The notes under the pieces: generated by a model
Seen by the model: the letters and a program-made list of their open reading frames with translations, nothing else
What the model was told of the DNA's origin: nothing
The model's database searches: none
Made by a program: the position numbers and the translations under genes
Shown here: in pieces, positions 18,871 through 29,188 of the stretch
Numbering within the stretch: position 1 is the stretch's first letter
How the letters are laid out: every line of letters starts with the position of its first letter
NCBI RefSeq assembly: GCF_001280125.1
Contig: NZ_LGEG01000116.1
Span: 1-64,000, forward strand
Reading direction: 5' to 3'
Source of the DNA: Streptomyces sp. NRRL F-6492
GTDB taxonomy: Bacteria; Actinomycetota; Actinomycetes; Streptomycetales; Streptomycetaceae
Length of the DNA: 64,000 nt

Positions 18871-18990
18871 GGCCCCAACCTACGGCTCCGCCCGGGGCGG
18901 TGACGTCCCGGCACGGGGAGGCCACCGCGCCTCGTGGGGGGCGGCACGGTGGCCGCTTCGAACCCTGTCCGATGGAAGGGGGCGGGAGAA

Positions 18991-19041
18991 GGCCCGTCAC
19001 CCTACTGTGACTTTTTCAACAAGGTTTCGTAATGACGGGCC
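18991..19041. terminator. inverted repeat downstream of the sugar ABC operon
   Basis: GGCCCGTCA at 18991-18999 pairs perfectly with TGACGGGCC at 19033-19041 around a 33-nt AT-rich loop. It starts 14 nt after the stop of the minus-strand solute-binding gene, so a terminator is the simplest reading; the long loop is unusual and a protein-binding site is possible. Confidence 0.4.
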
Positions 19042-19054
19042 GCTCGCGAACCGT

Positions 19055-20347
19055 TCATTTCCGCTGATAGCGGGCGAGCACCCGGTTGCCGTCCTCGACC
19101 AGGCGTCTGCGCAGCTCGGCGGTGTCGATGGCGCCGCTGTAGTACTCCTGGAAGGCCGGGGTCGCCACCTTGTCCTTCCACTCCGGATACCCCCGCACGG
19201 ACTGCGCGGGCGCGGGCAGCAACCGCTCGGCCACGGCGGCGCCGGTCGCCCAGCCGTCCCGGTCCGTGCGCAGTGAGGGGTCCGCGAGCGCCGTCGTGCC
19301 GACGGGCAGCATCCAGTCGCCGCGCGCGAGCCGCACCATGTTCTCCGGGCGCAGGAAGAAGTCGAGGAAGGCCGCCGCCTCCTTCTTGTGCGGGCTGTCC
19401 TCGGCGATGGACAGGGTCTGCGGGGAGACGCCCTGGGCGAGCCCGGCGCTCCCGGCGGGGGCGGGCAGCACGGTCCACTCGAAGCCCTCGGGGGCCTGCT
19501 GGACGATCTGCTGCCGGTAGGCGAAGCCGAGCGGGACCATGGCGTACTTGCCGGCGAAGAAGCCGGGCAGGGTGTCCGAGCCGCCGCTGCCGAGCGTGGT
19601 GCGCGGGGCGGTGCGGTCGTCGACGACCTGGGCGCGGACGGTGCCGGGGACGACGGCGTCGGCCTCGGTGAAGCCGACGGTCACCCGGCCGTCCGCGCCC
19701 CGGTGGAAGAGCCGTCCGCCCGCCGACAGGCCCAGGTTGAGGCTGACGGAGACCGGCTCCTTGAGCGGCCAGGCGACGGCGTACCGGCCGGGTCCCATGC
19801 TCCGGGTGAGGTCCCGGGCGACCTGCCGGAACTCGCTCCAGGTCCAGGGGCTCCGCGGGGTGGGGATCCGGACGCCGGAGGACTCCAGGATCTTCCGGTT
19901 GGCGAGGATCACCCGGGGCTCCTGGAGGAACGGCACGCCGTAGACCCCCTCGCCGAAGGTGGTGGTCTCCCAGCTCCGGGCGGGTATGTCGGCGCGCAGC
20001 CGCGCGGACAGCAGCGGGCGCAGGTCGGCGAGGTGGCCGCCGTGGGCGAAGTCGGCGAGGTCGTCGGAGGCGTCGTGGACGATGTCGGGCGCCTCGCCGC
20101 CCTCGAAGGAGGTGAGGAGCTGGTCGTGGACGGAGTCCCAGCTGCCCTGCACGTACTCGACCCGGACGCCGGGGTGGGTGGCGTTCCACTCGTCCACCAG
20201 TCGCCGGTTGGCGTCGACGGACTCCTTCTGCCAGGCCAGGGACTGGAAGCGGAGCCGTACGACTCCGTCGTCGGGGCCCTCGTGCCCGGCGGCGCAGCCG
20301 GTCAGGAGCAGGACGAGGACGGCGAGGAACACGGTGAGGCGCCTCAT
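19055..20347 (-). CDS. sugar ABC transporter substrate-binding lipoprotein
   Basis: 430 aa family 1 extracellular solute-binding protein. The lipoprotein signal ends in LLTGC (Cys 18), and VDEWNATHPGVRVEYVQGSW, DIVHDASDDLADFA, LKEPVSVSLNLG and KKEAAAFLDFFLRPENM are typical of MalE/UgpB-like binders of oligosaccharides. It is the last gene of a three-gene operon with two permeases; its ATG overlaps the permease stop (ATGA). No ATPase is encoded here, so a shared MsiK-type ATPase, as known in Streptomyces, would energise it. Substrate unknown. Confidence 0.9.
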   Translation of the reverse strand: MRRLTVFLAVLVLLLTGCAAGHEGPDDGVVRLRFQSLAWQKESVDANRRLVDEWNATHPGVRVEYVQGSWDSVHDQLLTSFEGGEAPDIVHDASDDLADFAHGGHLADLRPLLSARLRADIPARSWETTTFGEGVYGVPFLQEPRVILANRKILESSGVRIPTPRSPWTWSEFRQVARDLTRSMGPGRYAVAWPLKEPVSVSLNLGLSAGGRLFHRGADGRVTVGFTEADAVVPGTVRAQVVDDRTAPRTTLGSGGSDTLPGFFAGKYAMVPLGFAYRQQIVQQAPEGFEWTVLPAPAGSAGLAQGVSPQTLSIAEDSPHKKEAAAFLDFFLRPENMVRLARGDWMLPVGTTALADPSLRTDRDGWATGAAVAERLLPAPAQSVRGYPEWKDKVATPAFQEYYSGAIDTAELRRRLVEDGNRVLARYQRK

Positions 20348-21186
20348 GACTTCACCGCCCCGGCCAGCATCCCGCCGGTGATCCGTTTCTGGAGGACGGC
20401 GAAGACGACGAGGGACGGCAGGGTCGCGAGGAAGGCCGCGGCGGCGAGGGGGCCCAGGTCGGCGACGCCCTCGGCGCCGAGGAAGTGGGTGAGGACGACC
20501 GGCAGGGTCTGCTTCTCGGGGGTCTTGAGCAGGACGAGCGCGAAGAAGAACTCGTTCCAGGCGGTGACGAAGGCGAAGAGGGCGGTGGCGACGATGCCGG
20601 GGGCGAGCAGCGGGGCGGTGACCGAGACGAGGGTGCGGAGCCGGCCGGCGCCGTCGACGGCCGCGGCCTCCTCCAGTTCGGCCGGGACGGCCCGGACGTA
20701 TCCGATCAGCATCCAGAGGGCGAAGGGCAGCGACCAGACCACGTAGACCAGGACGAGCCCGAACACGCTGTTGATCAGGTGCAGGTTCTTGAGGATCAGG
20801 AAGAGCGGGATGATCACGAGGACGAAGGGGAAGGCCTGGCTGATGACCACCCAGCCGGTGGCGGCGGTGGAGAGCCTTCCCCGGTGGCGGGCCGTCACGT
20901 AGGCGAGCGGGGTCGCGAGGGCCACCGCGATCAGGGCGGCGGAGACCGCGGCGACCAGGCTGTTCGCGGCGGCCCCGAGCAGCGGCTGCTCGTCGAAGGC
21001 CTGCCGGAAGTTGTCGAGGGTGGGGTCCTGAGGGATCCAGGTCGGGTGGAGCGAGGCCAGTTCGGGCGCGGGCTTGAAGGCGGTGGAGACCAGCCAGAGG
21101 AAGGGGAGGGCGAGGAAGGCCAGGTACCCGAGGAGGGCCAGGTACTGGCCCGTTCTGGCCGCCCTGCCGGTCCGGAAGGCGCTCAT
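20344..21186 (-). CDS. carbohydrate ABC transporter permease (MalG type)
   Basis: 280 aa with about six membrane helices beginning at residues 16-36 and the EAA loop EEAAAVDGAGRLRTLVSVTAP that contacts the ATPase. FVTAWNEFFFALVLL is characteristic of MalG-like CUT1 permeases. Its start overlaps the stop of the upstream permease and its stop overlaps the binding-protein start. Confidence 0.9.
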   Translation of the reverse strand: MSAFRTGRAARTGQYLALLGYLAFLALPFLWLVSTAFKPAPELASLHPTWIPQDPTLDNFRQAFDEQPLLGAAANSLVAAVSAALIAVALATPLAYVTARHRGRLSTAATGWVVISQAFPFVLVIIPLFLILKNLHLINSVFGLVLVYVVWSLPFALWMLIGYVRAVPAELEEAAAVDGAGRLRTLVSVTAPLLAPGIVATALFAFVTAWNEFFFALVLLKTPEKQTLPVVLTHFLGAEGVADLGPLAAAAFLATLPSLVVFAVLQKRITGGMLAGAVKS

Positions 21187-22127
21187 CGGTCCTGGTCCCC
21201 TTTCAGTCGGCGCACGAGGGAGAGGGCGATGAGCACGGAGACGGCGGCGACCATCACGCAGCCCATCGCGGCGGCGTAGCCGAACTGGCCGTAGCGGAAG
21301 GCCTCCTCGTAGGCGAAGAGCATGGGGAGCCGGGTCCGGCCGCCCGGTCCGCCGCTGGTGAGCACGTACACCAGGGCGAAGGAGTTGAAGTTCCAGATGA
21401 GGTTGAGGGCGGTGACGGCGAGGGCCACCGGTCGCAGCGCGGGCCAGGTGACGGTGCGGAAGCGGCGCCAGGCGCCGGCGCCGTCGAGGGCGGCGGCCTC
21501 GTGGAGTTCGCGCGGGGTGTTCTGGAGTCCGGCGAGCAGGGCGACGGTGGTCTGCGGCATGCCGGCCCAGACGCCCACGACGACGACGGCGGGGAGGGCG
21601 GTGGCGAGTCCGGAGAGCCAGTCGTGGCCCTGGCCGAGCCCGAGGTCCCGCAGGGTCTCGTTGAGGATGCCCGCGTCGGGGTTGTAGACGAGCCGCCACA
21701 TGATGCCGACGACGACCTCGGGCATGGCCCAGGGGACGATGGCGAGCGCCCGGGCGAGCCAGCGGAACCGGAGCTTCTGGTCGAGGAGGAGGGCGAGGCC
21801 GAGGGCGAGCAGGAATTGGGGGACGGTGACCCCGACGGCCCAGAGCAGGCCGATGCGGAAGGACTCCCAGAAGAGGCCGTCGTGCAGCAGGTCCTGGAAG
21901 TTGAGGGCGCCGACCCAGCGGGTGGGCTGCGTGCGGCCGGACTGGGCGTCGGTGAAGGCGAGGGCGACGCCGTAGAGGAGCGGGCCGACGCTGAGGACGA
22001 GGATCGGCAGGAGTGCCGGGAGCACCAGGAACCAGGCGCCGAAGTCGGGGCCGCGCGGCCGTGCCCCCGGGGCGATGCGCGGTGTGCGCGCTCCGTCCGG
22101 CCGCTTCGTCGTGGTCATCGATCCCAT
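21183..22127 (-). CDS. carbohydrate ABC transporter permease (MalF type)
   Basis: 314 aa, first gene of the operon. After a short basic N-terminus come about six membrane helices, with the EAA loop LHEAAALDGAGAWRRFRTVTWP. The start is ambiguous: ATG 22127 has GGAGG about 4 nt upstream and ATG 22118 about 13 nt upstream. The frame remains open upstream through an 18-bp tandem repeat to 22271, which would add a hexapeptide-repeat tail; I consider that untranslated because of the ribosome-binding site. Confidence 0.87.
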   Translation of the reverse strand: MGSMTTTKRPDGARTPRIAPGARPRGPDFGAWFLVLPALLPILVLSVGPLLYGVALAFTDAQSGRTQPTRWVGALNFQDLLHDGLFWESFRIGLLWAVGVTVPQFLLALGLALLLDQKLRFRWLARALAIVPWAMPEVVVGIMWRLVYNPDAGILNETLRDLGLGQGHDWLSGLATALPAVVVVGVWAGMPQTTVALLAGLQNTPRELHEAAALDGAGAWRRFRTVTWPALRPVALAVTALNLIWNFNSFALVYVLTSGGPGGRTRLPMLFAYEEAFRYGQFGYAAAMGCVMVAAVSVLIALSLVRRLKGDQDR

Positions 22128-22147
22128 GGCCCCTCCCCCTTCCGCCT

Positions 22148-22291
22148 GTTCCCGCCGGATCGTCCGTTCCTGCCGGATCGCTCGGTCCCGCCGGATCGCT
22201 AGGTCTTGCCGGCTCGCTCGGTCCTGTCGGCTCACCCGTTCCCACCGGATCGCCCGTTCCTGTCGGAGCACTCGGTCCTGTCGCTCCGGTC
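22148..22291. repeat. eight 18-bp tandem repeats upstream of the sugar transporter
   Basis: Eight consecutive 18-bp units of the pattern GTTCCTGCCGGATCGCTC with a few substitutions each, from 22148 to 22291, in the 341-bp gap between the divergent transporter operon and the APH-like gene. The unit length is a multiple of three, so open frames run through it on both strands. No spacers separate the units, so it is not a CRISPR. The remainder of the gap, 22292-22468, shows no recognisable feature. Confidence 0.85.
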
Positions 22292-22468
22292 CGTCCGTCT
22301 ACCCCTGCCCGCTGCCGTTGCCGGGCGAACCCCGAGGGAACCCGGAGGGGACCCCGAGCGCACCCCGCCACGACCCCGACGGGCCCGTGGGGGCCGCCGG
22401 GCCGATCTGCGGGGCGGGCCGGTCGGATGCGAGACTTCGACGCGAACGCACAGGTGAGGGAGAGGTCG

Positions 22469-23326
22469 ATGGACGAGGCGCGGGCACGGGAGGTCCTGGA
22501 CGGGGCGGGGCTGCCGGCCGGGGAGGCCGAGCTCCTCGCGCTCGGGGAGAACGCGGTCTTCGCCGCGGGCGACCTGGTGGTGAAGGTCGGCCGGGACGCC
22601 GAGCTGCTCGGGCGGGCGGAGCGGGAGCTGGCGCTCGCCGCCTGGCTCGCGCAGGCCGGGGTCCCGGCCGTGCGGGCGGCGGAGGAGAGGCCCCGGCTCG
22701 TGGCGGGCCACCCGGTCACCCTCTGGCACCGGCTGCCCGGGGCGGTCCGGCCGCCCGAGCCCCGGGACCTCGCCCCGCTGCTGCGGCGGGTCCACGCGCT
22801 GCCGGAGCCGGAGGGCTTCGTGCTCCCCCGCCGCGAGCTGCTCGGCGGGGTCGAGCGGTGGCTGCGGCTCGCGGGGGACGCGATCGACCCGGCGGACGCG
22901 GCCTTCCTGCGCGAGCGGCGCGACTCCTTCGCCCCGGCGGCGGCCGCCCTGACCCCGCGCCTGGCGCCGGGCCCGATCCACGGGGACGCCCTGCCCCGGA
23001 ACGTCCACGTCGGCCCGGACGGTCCGGTCCTGGTCGACCTGGAGACCTTCTCCTCGGACCTGCGCGAGCACGACCTCGTCGTCCTGGCCCTCTCCCGGGA
23101 CCGGTACGGCCTCGACCCGGCCGCGTACGACGCCTTCACCGGGGCGTACGGCTGGGACGTCCGGGAGTGGGAGGGGTGCGCGGTGCTGCGCGGGGCGCGG
23201 GAGACCGCGAGCTGCGCGTGGGTGGCGCAGCACGCGCCCACGAACCCGAAGGCCCTGGCCGAGTTCGAGCGGCGGGTGGCCTCGCTGCGGGACGGCGACC
23301 CGGAGGTGCGCTGGTACCCGTTCTGA
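22469..23326 (+). CDS. APH-family phosphotransferase
   Basis: 285 aa aminoglycoside phosphotransferase-fold (APH/choline kinase) protein. The catalytic loop IHGDALPRN gives D173 and N178, the metal-binding D190 is in VLVDLETF, and K39 (VVKVG) is the likely ATP lysine. The small-molecule substrate is unknown; antibiotic resistance cannot be assumed. GGGAGAGG precedes ATG 22469. It stands divergent from the sugar transporter and 151 nt before the broken hydrolase. Confidence 0.82.
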   Translation: MDEARAREVLDGAGLPAGEAELLALGENAVFAAGDLVVKVGRDAELLGRAERELALAAWLAQAGVPAVRAAEERPRLVAGHPVTLWHRLPGAVRPPEPRDLAPLLRRVHALPEPEGFVLPRRELLGGVERWLRLAGDAIDPADAAFLRERRDSFAPAAAALTPRLAPGPIHGDALPRNVHVGPDGPVLVDLETFSSDLREHDLVVLALSRDRYGLDPAAYDAFTGAYGWDVREWEGCAVLRGARETASCAWVAQHAPTNPKALAEFERRVASLRDGDPEVRWYPF

Positions 23327-23477
23327 CGCCCGCTCCGGTGCCGGCCCCGGCACCCGGCCCGCCTCGCCGCCCGGTCGCCCCGTCTCCCGGCTCACCCCGT
23401 CCCCCGGCCCGCCTGACGCCCCGTCCGTCCCGCCGTCATGGCCCCGTCGAACCGGACGCCTGGAACGGAGAGGCGCG

Positions 23478-24330
23478 ATGCGGGTGGAGCTGTCGGACGT
23501 CACGCTGGACGTCGAAGTGAGCGGGGAGGGGCCGGCCGTCCTCCTCGTGCACGGCTTTCCCGACAGCCGTCACCTGTGACGCCACCAGGTGACGGCCCTG
23601 GCCTCGGCGGGCTTCCGGTGCGTGGTGCCCACCCTGCGGGGCTTCGGCGCGTCGGACCGGCCCGAGGGCGGCCCGGAGGCGTACCACCCGGCGAAGCACG
23701 CCGGCGACCTGCTCGAACTCCTCGCCCGGCTGGACGTCGACCGGTTCCACCTGGTGGGCCACGGCTGGGGCTCGGGCGTGGCCCAGGGCCTCGCCCACGC
23801 GGTGACGGACCGGGTGCGGAGCCTGAGCCTGAGCCTGCTGACGGTGGGGCACCTGACGGCGAACCTGGAGGCGGGCCGGGAGCAGCGGCAGCGCTCCTGG
23901 TCCATGCTGCTGTTCCAGCTCGCCGGAGTGGCCGAGGACTGGCTCGCGCGCGACGACTTCGCCCAGCTGCGCGAGATGCTGGCCGAGCACCCGGACGCGG
24001 AGTCCGTGATCGAGCCGCTGCGGGCGCCGGGCGCGCTGACGGCCGCGCTGAACGTCTACCGGGCGGGGCTGCCGCCGGAGGTCCTGTTCGGCGCGGACAG
24101 GTCGGCTCCGCCGCTGCCGGAGGCCGTTCCGGTGCTCGGCCTCTGGTCGACGGGCGACCGCTTCCTGACCGAGCGCTCGATGTCCCGTACGGGCGAGCAC
24201 GTCGCCGGGACCTGGCGCTACGAGTGGGTCGAGGAGGCGGGCCACTGGCTCAAGCTCGACCGTCCGGAGAGGGTGAACGAGCTGCTGCTCTCCTTCCCCA
24301 AGGAGAACGAGGCCGCCCGACGGCTCCTAG
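23478..24330 (+). pseudogene. alpha/beta hydrolase broken by an in-frame TGA and a 3' frameshift
   Basis: ATG 23478 with GGAGAGG upstream starts a normal alpha/beta hydrolase, VLLVHGFPDSRHL, then reads TGA at 23577-23579 where the family has Trp (HLWRHQ); a single G to A change explains it. The frame continues with FGASDRPEGGPEAY, nucleophile elbow HLVGHGWGSG (Gly-Trp in place of the usual Asp/Ser position) and a C-terminal EEAGHWLKLDRPERV catalytic His. Near the end the frame fails to stop; removing one C from the CCC at 24315-24317 gives a TAG at 24328-24330. Two lesions suggest a real pseudogene, though sequencing errors are possible. Confidence 0.8.
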
Positions 24331-25052
24331 CGCGTCGGCACGACCGCGTCGCGCAGGGGCCACGAGGTCTCGACGACCGCCTCGGCGTCGCCCTTGCGGC
24401 GCAGGAAGGCCTGGAAGTCCTCGGCCCAGGTGCGGTACCAGTCGATCTGGCGCGCGTGGAGCTCGGCCGGGTCGAGGTCGGCCACCCGGCGGTGCCGCTC
24501 GGCTATCGCGACGGCGACGCGGACGGCGGCGAGCGCGTCGGCCGCGGCCTCGTGGGCGGATTCGAGGACGACGCCGTACTCCCCGCAGACCGCCTCCAGG
24601 GTCCGCTTGCCGCGCCGGTAGCGGTCGACGGCGCGGTCGATGGTGTACGGGTCGACGACCGGGCCGATCCCGGTCCCGCCGAGCCGTTCCTCCATCGGGG
24701 TCAGTCCGTGGCGGCGCAGCTCGGCGGCGAGGAGGGTGAGGTCGAACGAGGCGTTGTACGCCACGACCGGGACGCCGTCCTCCCAGTACTCCGCGAGGAC
24801 CTTCGCGATCTCGTCGGCCACCTCCCGCACCGGCCGGCCCTCGGCCGTCGCGCGCTCGGTGGTGATGCCGTGGATCGCGGCGGCCTGGTGCGGGATGTCG
24901 ACTCCCGGGTCGGCGAGCCAGTCCCGCCGCCGTGCGACGTGTCCCCCGCCGTCGACCTCCACGATCGAGGCCGTCACGATGCGGGCCTCCAGCGGATCGG
25001 TGCCGGTCGTCTCCAGATCGAAGCCGACCAGCGTCTCGCCGTGCCAAGCCAT
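24327..25052 (-). CDS. DEDDh 3'-5' exonuclease (DnaQ-like)
   Basis: 241 aa. All five active-site residues can be placed: D12 and E14 (GFDLETTG), D104 (YNASFDLTLL), H167 and D172 (SAHEAAADAL). This is the stand-alone epsilon-like exonuclease family often annotated as DNA polymerase III epsilon subunit or exonuclease domain protein; it trims single-stranded DNA or RNA 3' ends. AAGGAGG lies 5 nt before ATG 25052. Its stop overlaps the restored stop of the hydrolase pseudogene on the other strand. Confidence 0.9.
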   Translation of the reverse strand: MAWHGETLVGFDLETTGTDPLEARIVTASIVEVDGGGHVARRRDWLADPGVDIPHQAAAIHGITTERATAEGRPVREVADEIAKVLAEYWEDGVPVVAYNASFDLTLLAAELRRHGLTPMEERLGGTGIGPVVDPYTIDRAVDRYRRGKRTLEAVCGEYGVVLESAHEAAADALAAVRVAVAIAERHRRVADLDPAELHARQIDWYRTWAEDFQAFLRRKGDAEAVVETSWPLRDAVVPTR

Positions 25053-25138
25053 CGGGTCCTCCTTACGTGATCTCCCCCGTGGTACCGACAAGCCTTGCAC
25101 GCGACACTGACAACCGCCCCGGGCGCCCCTCGCCGGGG

Positions 25139-26443
25139 TCAGGAGACGGGCCGGGAGTCGAGCCAGACCGATTCGAACTCCTCACGGTACGTCTCGAACA
25201 GCCCGTGATCCCCGTCACGGGCGTGCTGGTCGTGGCGGACCACGTTCCGGCCGCCGCCGCGCAGCACCAGGACGGGCGCCTCCATGCCCCGGGCCCGGCG
25301 CAGGTAGGACTGCACGACGCCGACCCCGTCGGGGCCGTCGCCGTCCACCAGGTAGGCGGTGAAGCGGGGGGTCTCGTCGAAGACGTGGATCTGGAAGGCG
25401 CCGGGGTCGCGGAGCTTGGAGCGGACCCGGCGCATGTGCAGGATGTTCATCTCGACCGAGCGGCTCAGTTCGCCCTTCTTCAGGCCGAGTTCCCGCTCGC
25501 GGCGCTTGACGGCGCTGCTCGCGGGGTTGAGGAAGAGGAGCCGGGTCCGGCAGCCGGACTCGGCGAGGCGCACCATGCGGCGCCCGGAGAAGTTCTGCAC
25601 GAGCAGATTGAGGCCTATGCCGGTGGCGTCGAGGCGGCGGGCCCCGCCGAAGAGGTCCTCGGCGGGCAGCTGCCGCTGGAGCCGGACCCGGTCGGGGTGG
25701 ACCTGCACCACGTCCGCGTACCGGTCGCCGACGAGGTCCTCGACGGCGTCCACGGGCAGCCGGTCGGCGGACGGGACCCCGGCCCCGCTGCCGAGGATCT
25801 CCAGGATGCGGGCGGAGGCCCGCTCGGACTGGGCGAGGACGGTCAGCGAGAGGGCCCGGTTGCGGGAGACGACGTTGCGCGTGACCTCCAGCTCGTCGAG
25901 GGCGAGCTCGACCTCGCGCCGGTCGTCGAAGTAGGGCTCGAAGCAGGGCCAGTGCTGCACCATCAGCTCGCGCAGTTGCGGGAGCGTGAGGAAGCTCAGG
26001 ACGTTGTCGTCGGCCGGGTCGAGGAGGTAGCCCTTGCGGCGCGAGACCTCGCGCACGGCGACCGCGCGCTGCACCCACTCCTGGCCGGCCGGTCCGGCGG
26101 CGGCGACCACCCACTCCTCGCCGTGGACCGGTTCGTACACGGGCCGCAGGACGGCGGCGACGACGGCCCGCAGGCGCTGTTCGACGAGATTCAGCCAAAT
26201 GTAGGCGCGGCCGGCGCGCTGGGCCCGGGTGCGGACCTCGCTCCAGGCCTCGGCGTCCCAGTCGAGCTCGGCCCCTATCTCGACCGGCCGGGCGACGGCG
26301 ACCGTGCCGGGGGGCGCACCGGCGCCCGGCGGCACGCCGGTCCCCGGCGCTGCGGCCGCTCCGGGCGGCGCCCCGGCGGGGCCCGCGGGGCCCCCGTCCC
26401 GGCCCGCGTCCCCTGGGGGCAGCTCCAGACCTCCCGAGCTCAC
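25139..26443 (-). CDS. SAV2148-type HEPN domain protein
   Basis: 434 aa. It matches my recollection of the streptomycete SAV2148 family: SSGGLELPPGD at the start, IWLNLVEQRLRAVVAAVLR, GYLLDPADDNVLSFLTLPQL, EVTRNVVSRNRALS (the R-x4-6-H-like HEPN loop is here RNVVSRNR), LLFLNPASSAVKRRERELG and a final SRPVS. A 45-residue Gly/Pro/Ala linker follows the first 12 residues. HEPN domains are often RNases or RNA-binding modules; role here unknown. GTG 26443 fits the conserved N-terminus. Confidence 0.8.
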   Translation of the reverse strand: MSSGGLELPPGDAGRDGGPAGPAGAPPGAAAAPGTGVPPGAGAPPGTVAVARPVEIGAELDWDAEAWSEVRTRAQRAGRAYIWLNLVEQRLRAVVAAVLRPVYEPVHGEEWVVAAAGPAGQEWVQRAVAVREVSRRKGYLLDPADDNVLSFLTLPQLRELMVQHWPCFEPYFDDRREVELALDELEVTRNVVSRNRALSLTVLAQSERASARILEILGSGAGVPSADRLPVDAVEDLVGDRYADVVQVHPDRVRLQRQLPAEDLFGGARRLDATGIGLNLLVQNFSGRRMVRLAESGCRTRLLFLNPASSAVKRRERELGLKKGELSRSVEMNILHMRRVRSKLRDPGAFQIHVFDETPRFTAYLVDGDGPDGVGVVQSYLRRARGMEAPVLVLRGGGRNVVRHDQHARDGDHGLFETYREEFESVWLDSRPVS

Positions 26444-26923
26444 CCGCGCACCGCCTTCTGCTCCTGGACGCTCGCTCCGACCACTCCGACAACGATCAAG
26501 GAAGGGTACTCCGCGAGCGGGAGGCGGTGCAGCAGGATCGTCAGGCTCCTTCCTCAACTGGCAAGTCGGAAGCGCCTGTTCCCGGGGTCGAGATCGGGTG
26601 GAGTGAGCGGATTCATAGCGGTTGCGCCCCCGGGTGCCGGCGGGGTCCGGCCGGTGGCCCGGCGCCGGCCGCGGGCCCCCGCTTCCGGGCGACGCGGCGG
26701 AACCCGATGTTGACCCCGGAGGCGGTCCGTCCGGTGTCTCCCGAGTTGCCCGTTCCCCCGAGTGGCGGGATGTCATTTCGTACACATTTCCTCCCCCGTC
26801 CCCCTCCCGGTCGGCGGTCACCCGCAGGGCCGGGCGAAGTCCTAGGCGCTCGCCCCTCTTTCGGGCAGGATCTGGCCGAAGACCATCCAGAAAGACCCGG
26901 ACAGAAGAGGAATAGTCGTATCC
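26444..26923. other. 480-bp divergent gap between the HEPN gene and glgX
   Basis: No convincing gene. The segment must carry the divergent promoters of the HEPN gene (minus) and glgX (plus). An AT-richer patch around 26767-26795 (ATTTCGTACACATTTCC) is the most promoter-like stretch. I could not assign -35/-10 boxes or an operator with confidence. Confidence 0.4.
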
Positions 26924-29047
<2,124 letters not shown>

Positions 29048-29064
29048 TCCCCGCCTCCGGGCCG

Positions 29065-29092
29065 CGGCCCCGCCGGGAGACCGGCGGGGCCG
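29065..29092 (+). terminator. terminator of glgX
   Basis: A perfect 12-bp stem, CGGCCCCGCCGG (29065-29076) and its complement (29081-29092), with a GAGA tetraloop and following TT, 18 nt after the glgX stop. Confidence 0.85.
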
Positions 29093-29188
29093 TTCGGCGT
29101 CATCCTTTCGGGGGAATCCGGTGCGGTGGGCCCGGGAGGACGCGCGGGCGATGACACAGAACCCCTCCATCGGGGTACGTACGTTCGC

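Noticed and set aside
22148..22291. CRISPR array
   Set aside because: Units are directly adjacent 18-bp tandem copies without unique spacers and no cas genes are near.
22469..23326. Aminoglycoside resistance gene
   Set aside because: Only the general APH/choline-kinase fold is supported; the family is broad and context gives no antibiotic link.
23577..23579. TGA read as selenocysteine
   Set aside because: The family residue here is Trp, no SECIS-like hairpin is evident directly after the codon, and a second lesion follows; a plain nonsense change is simpler.
24331..25070. C-terminal extension of the hydrolase frame over the exonuclease gene
   Set aside because: It is antisense to an exonuclease with all five DEDDh residues; it arises from the 3' frameshift.
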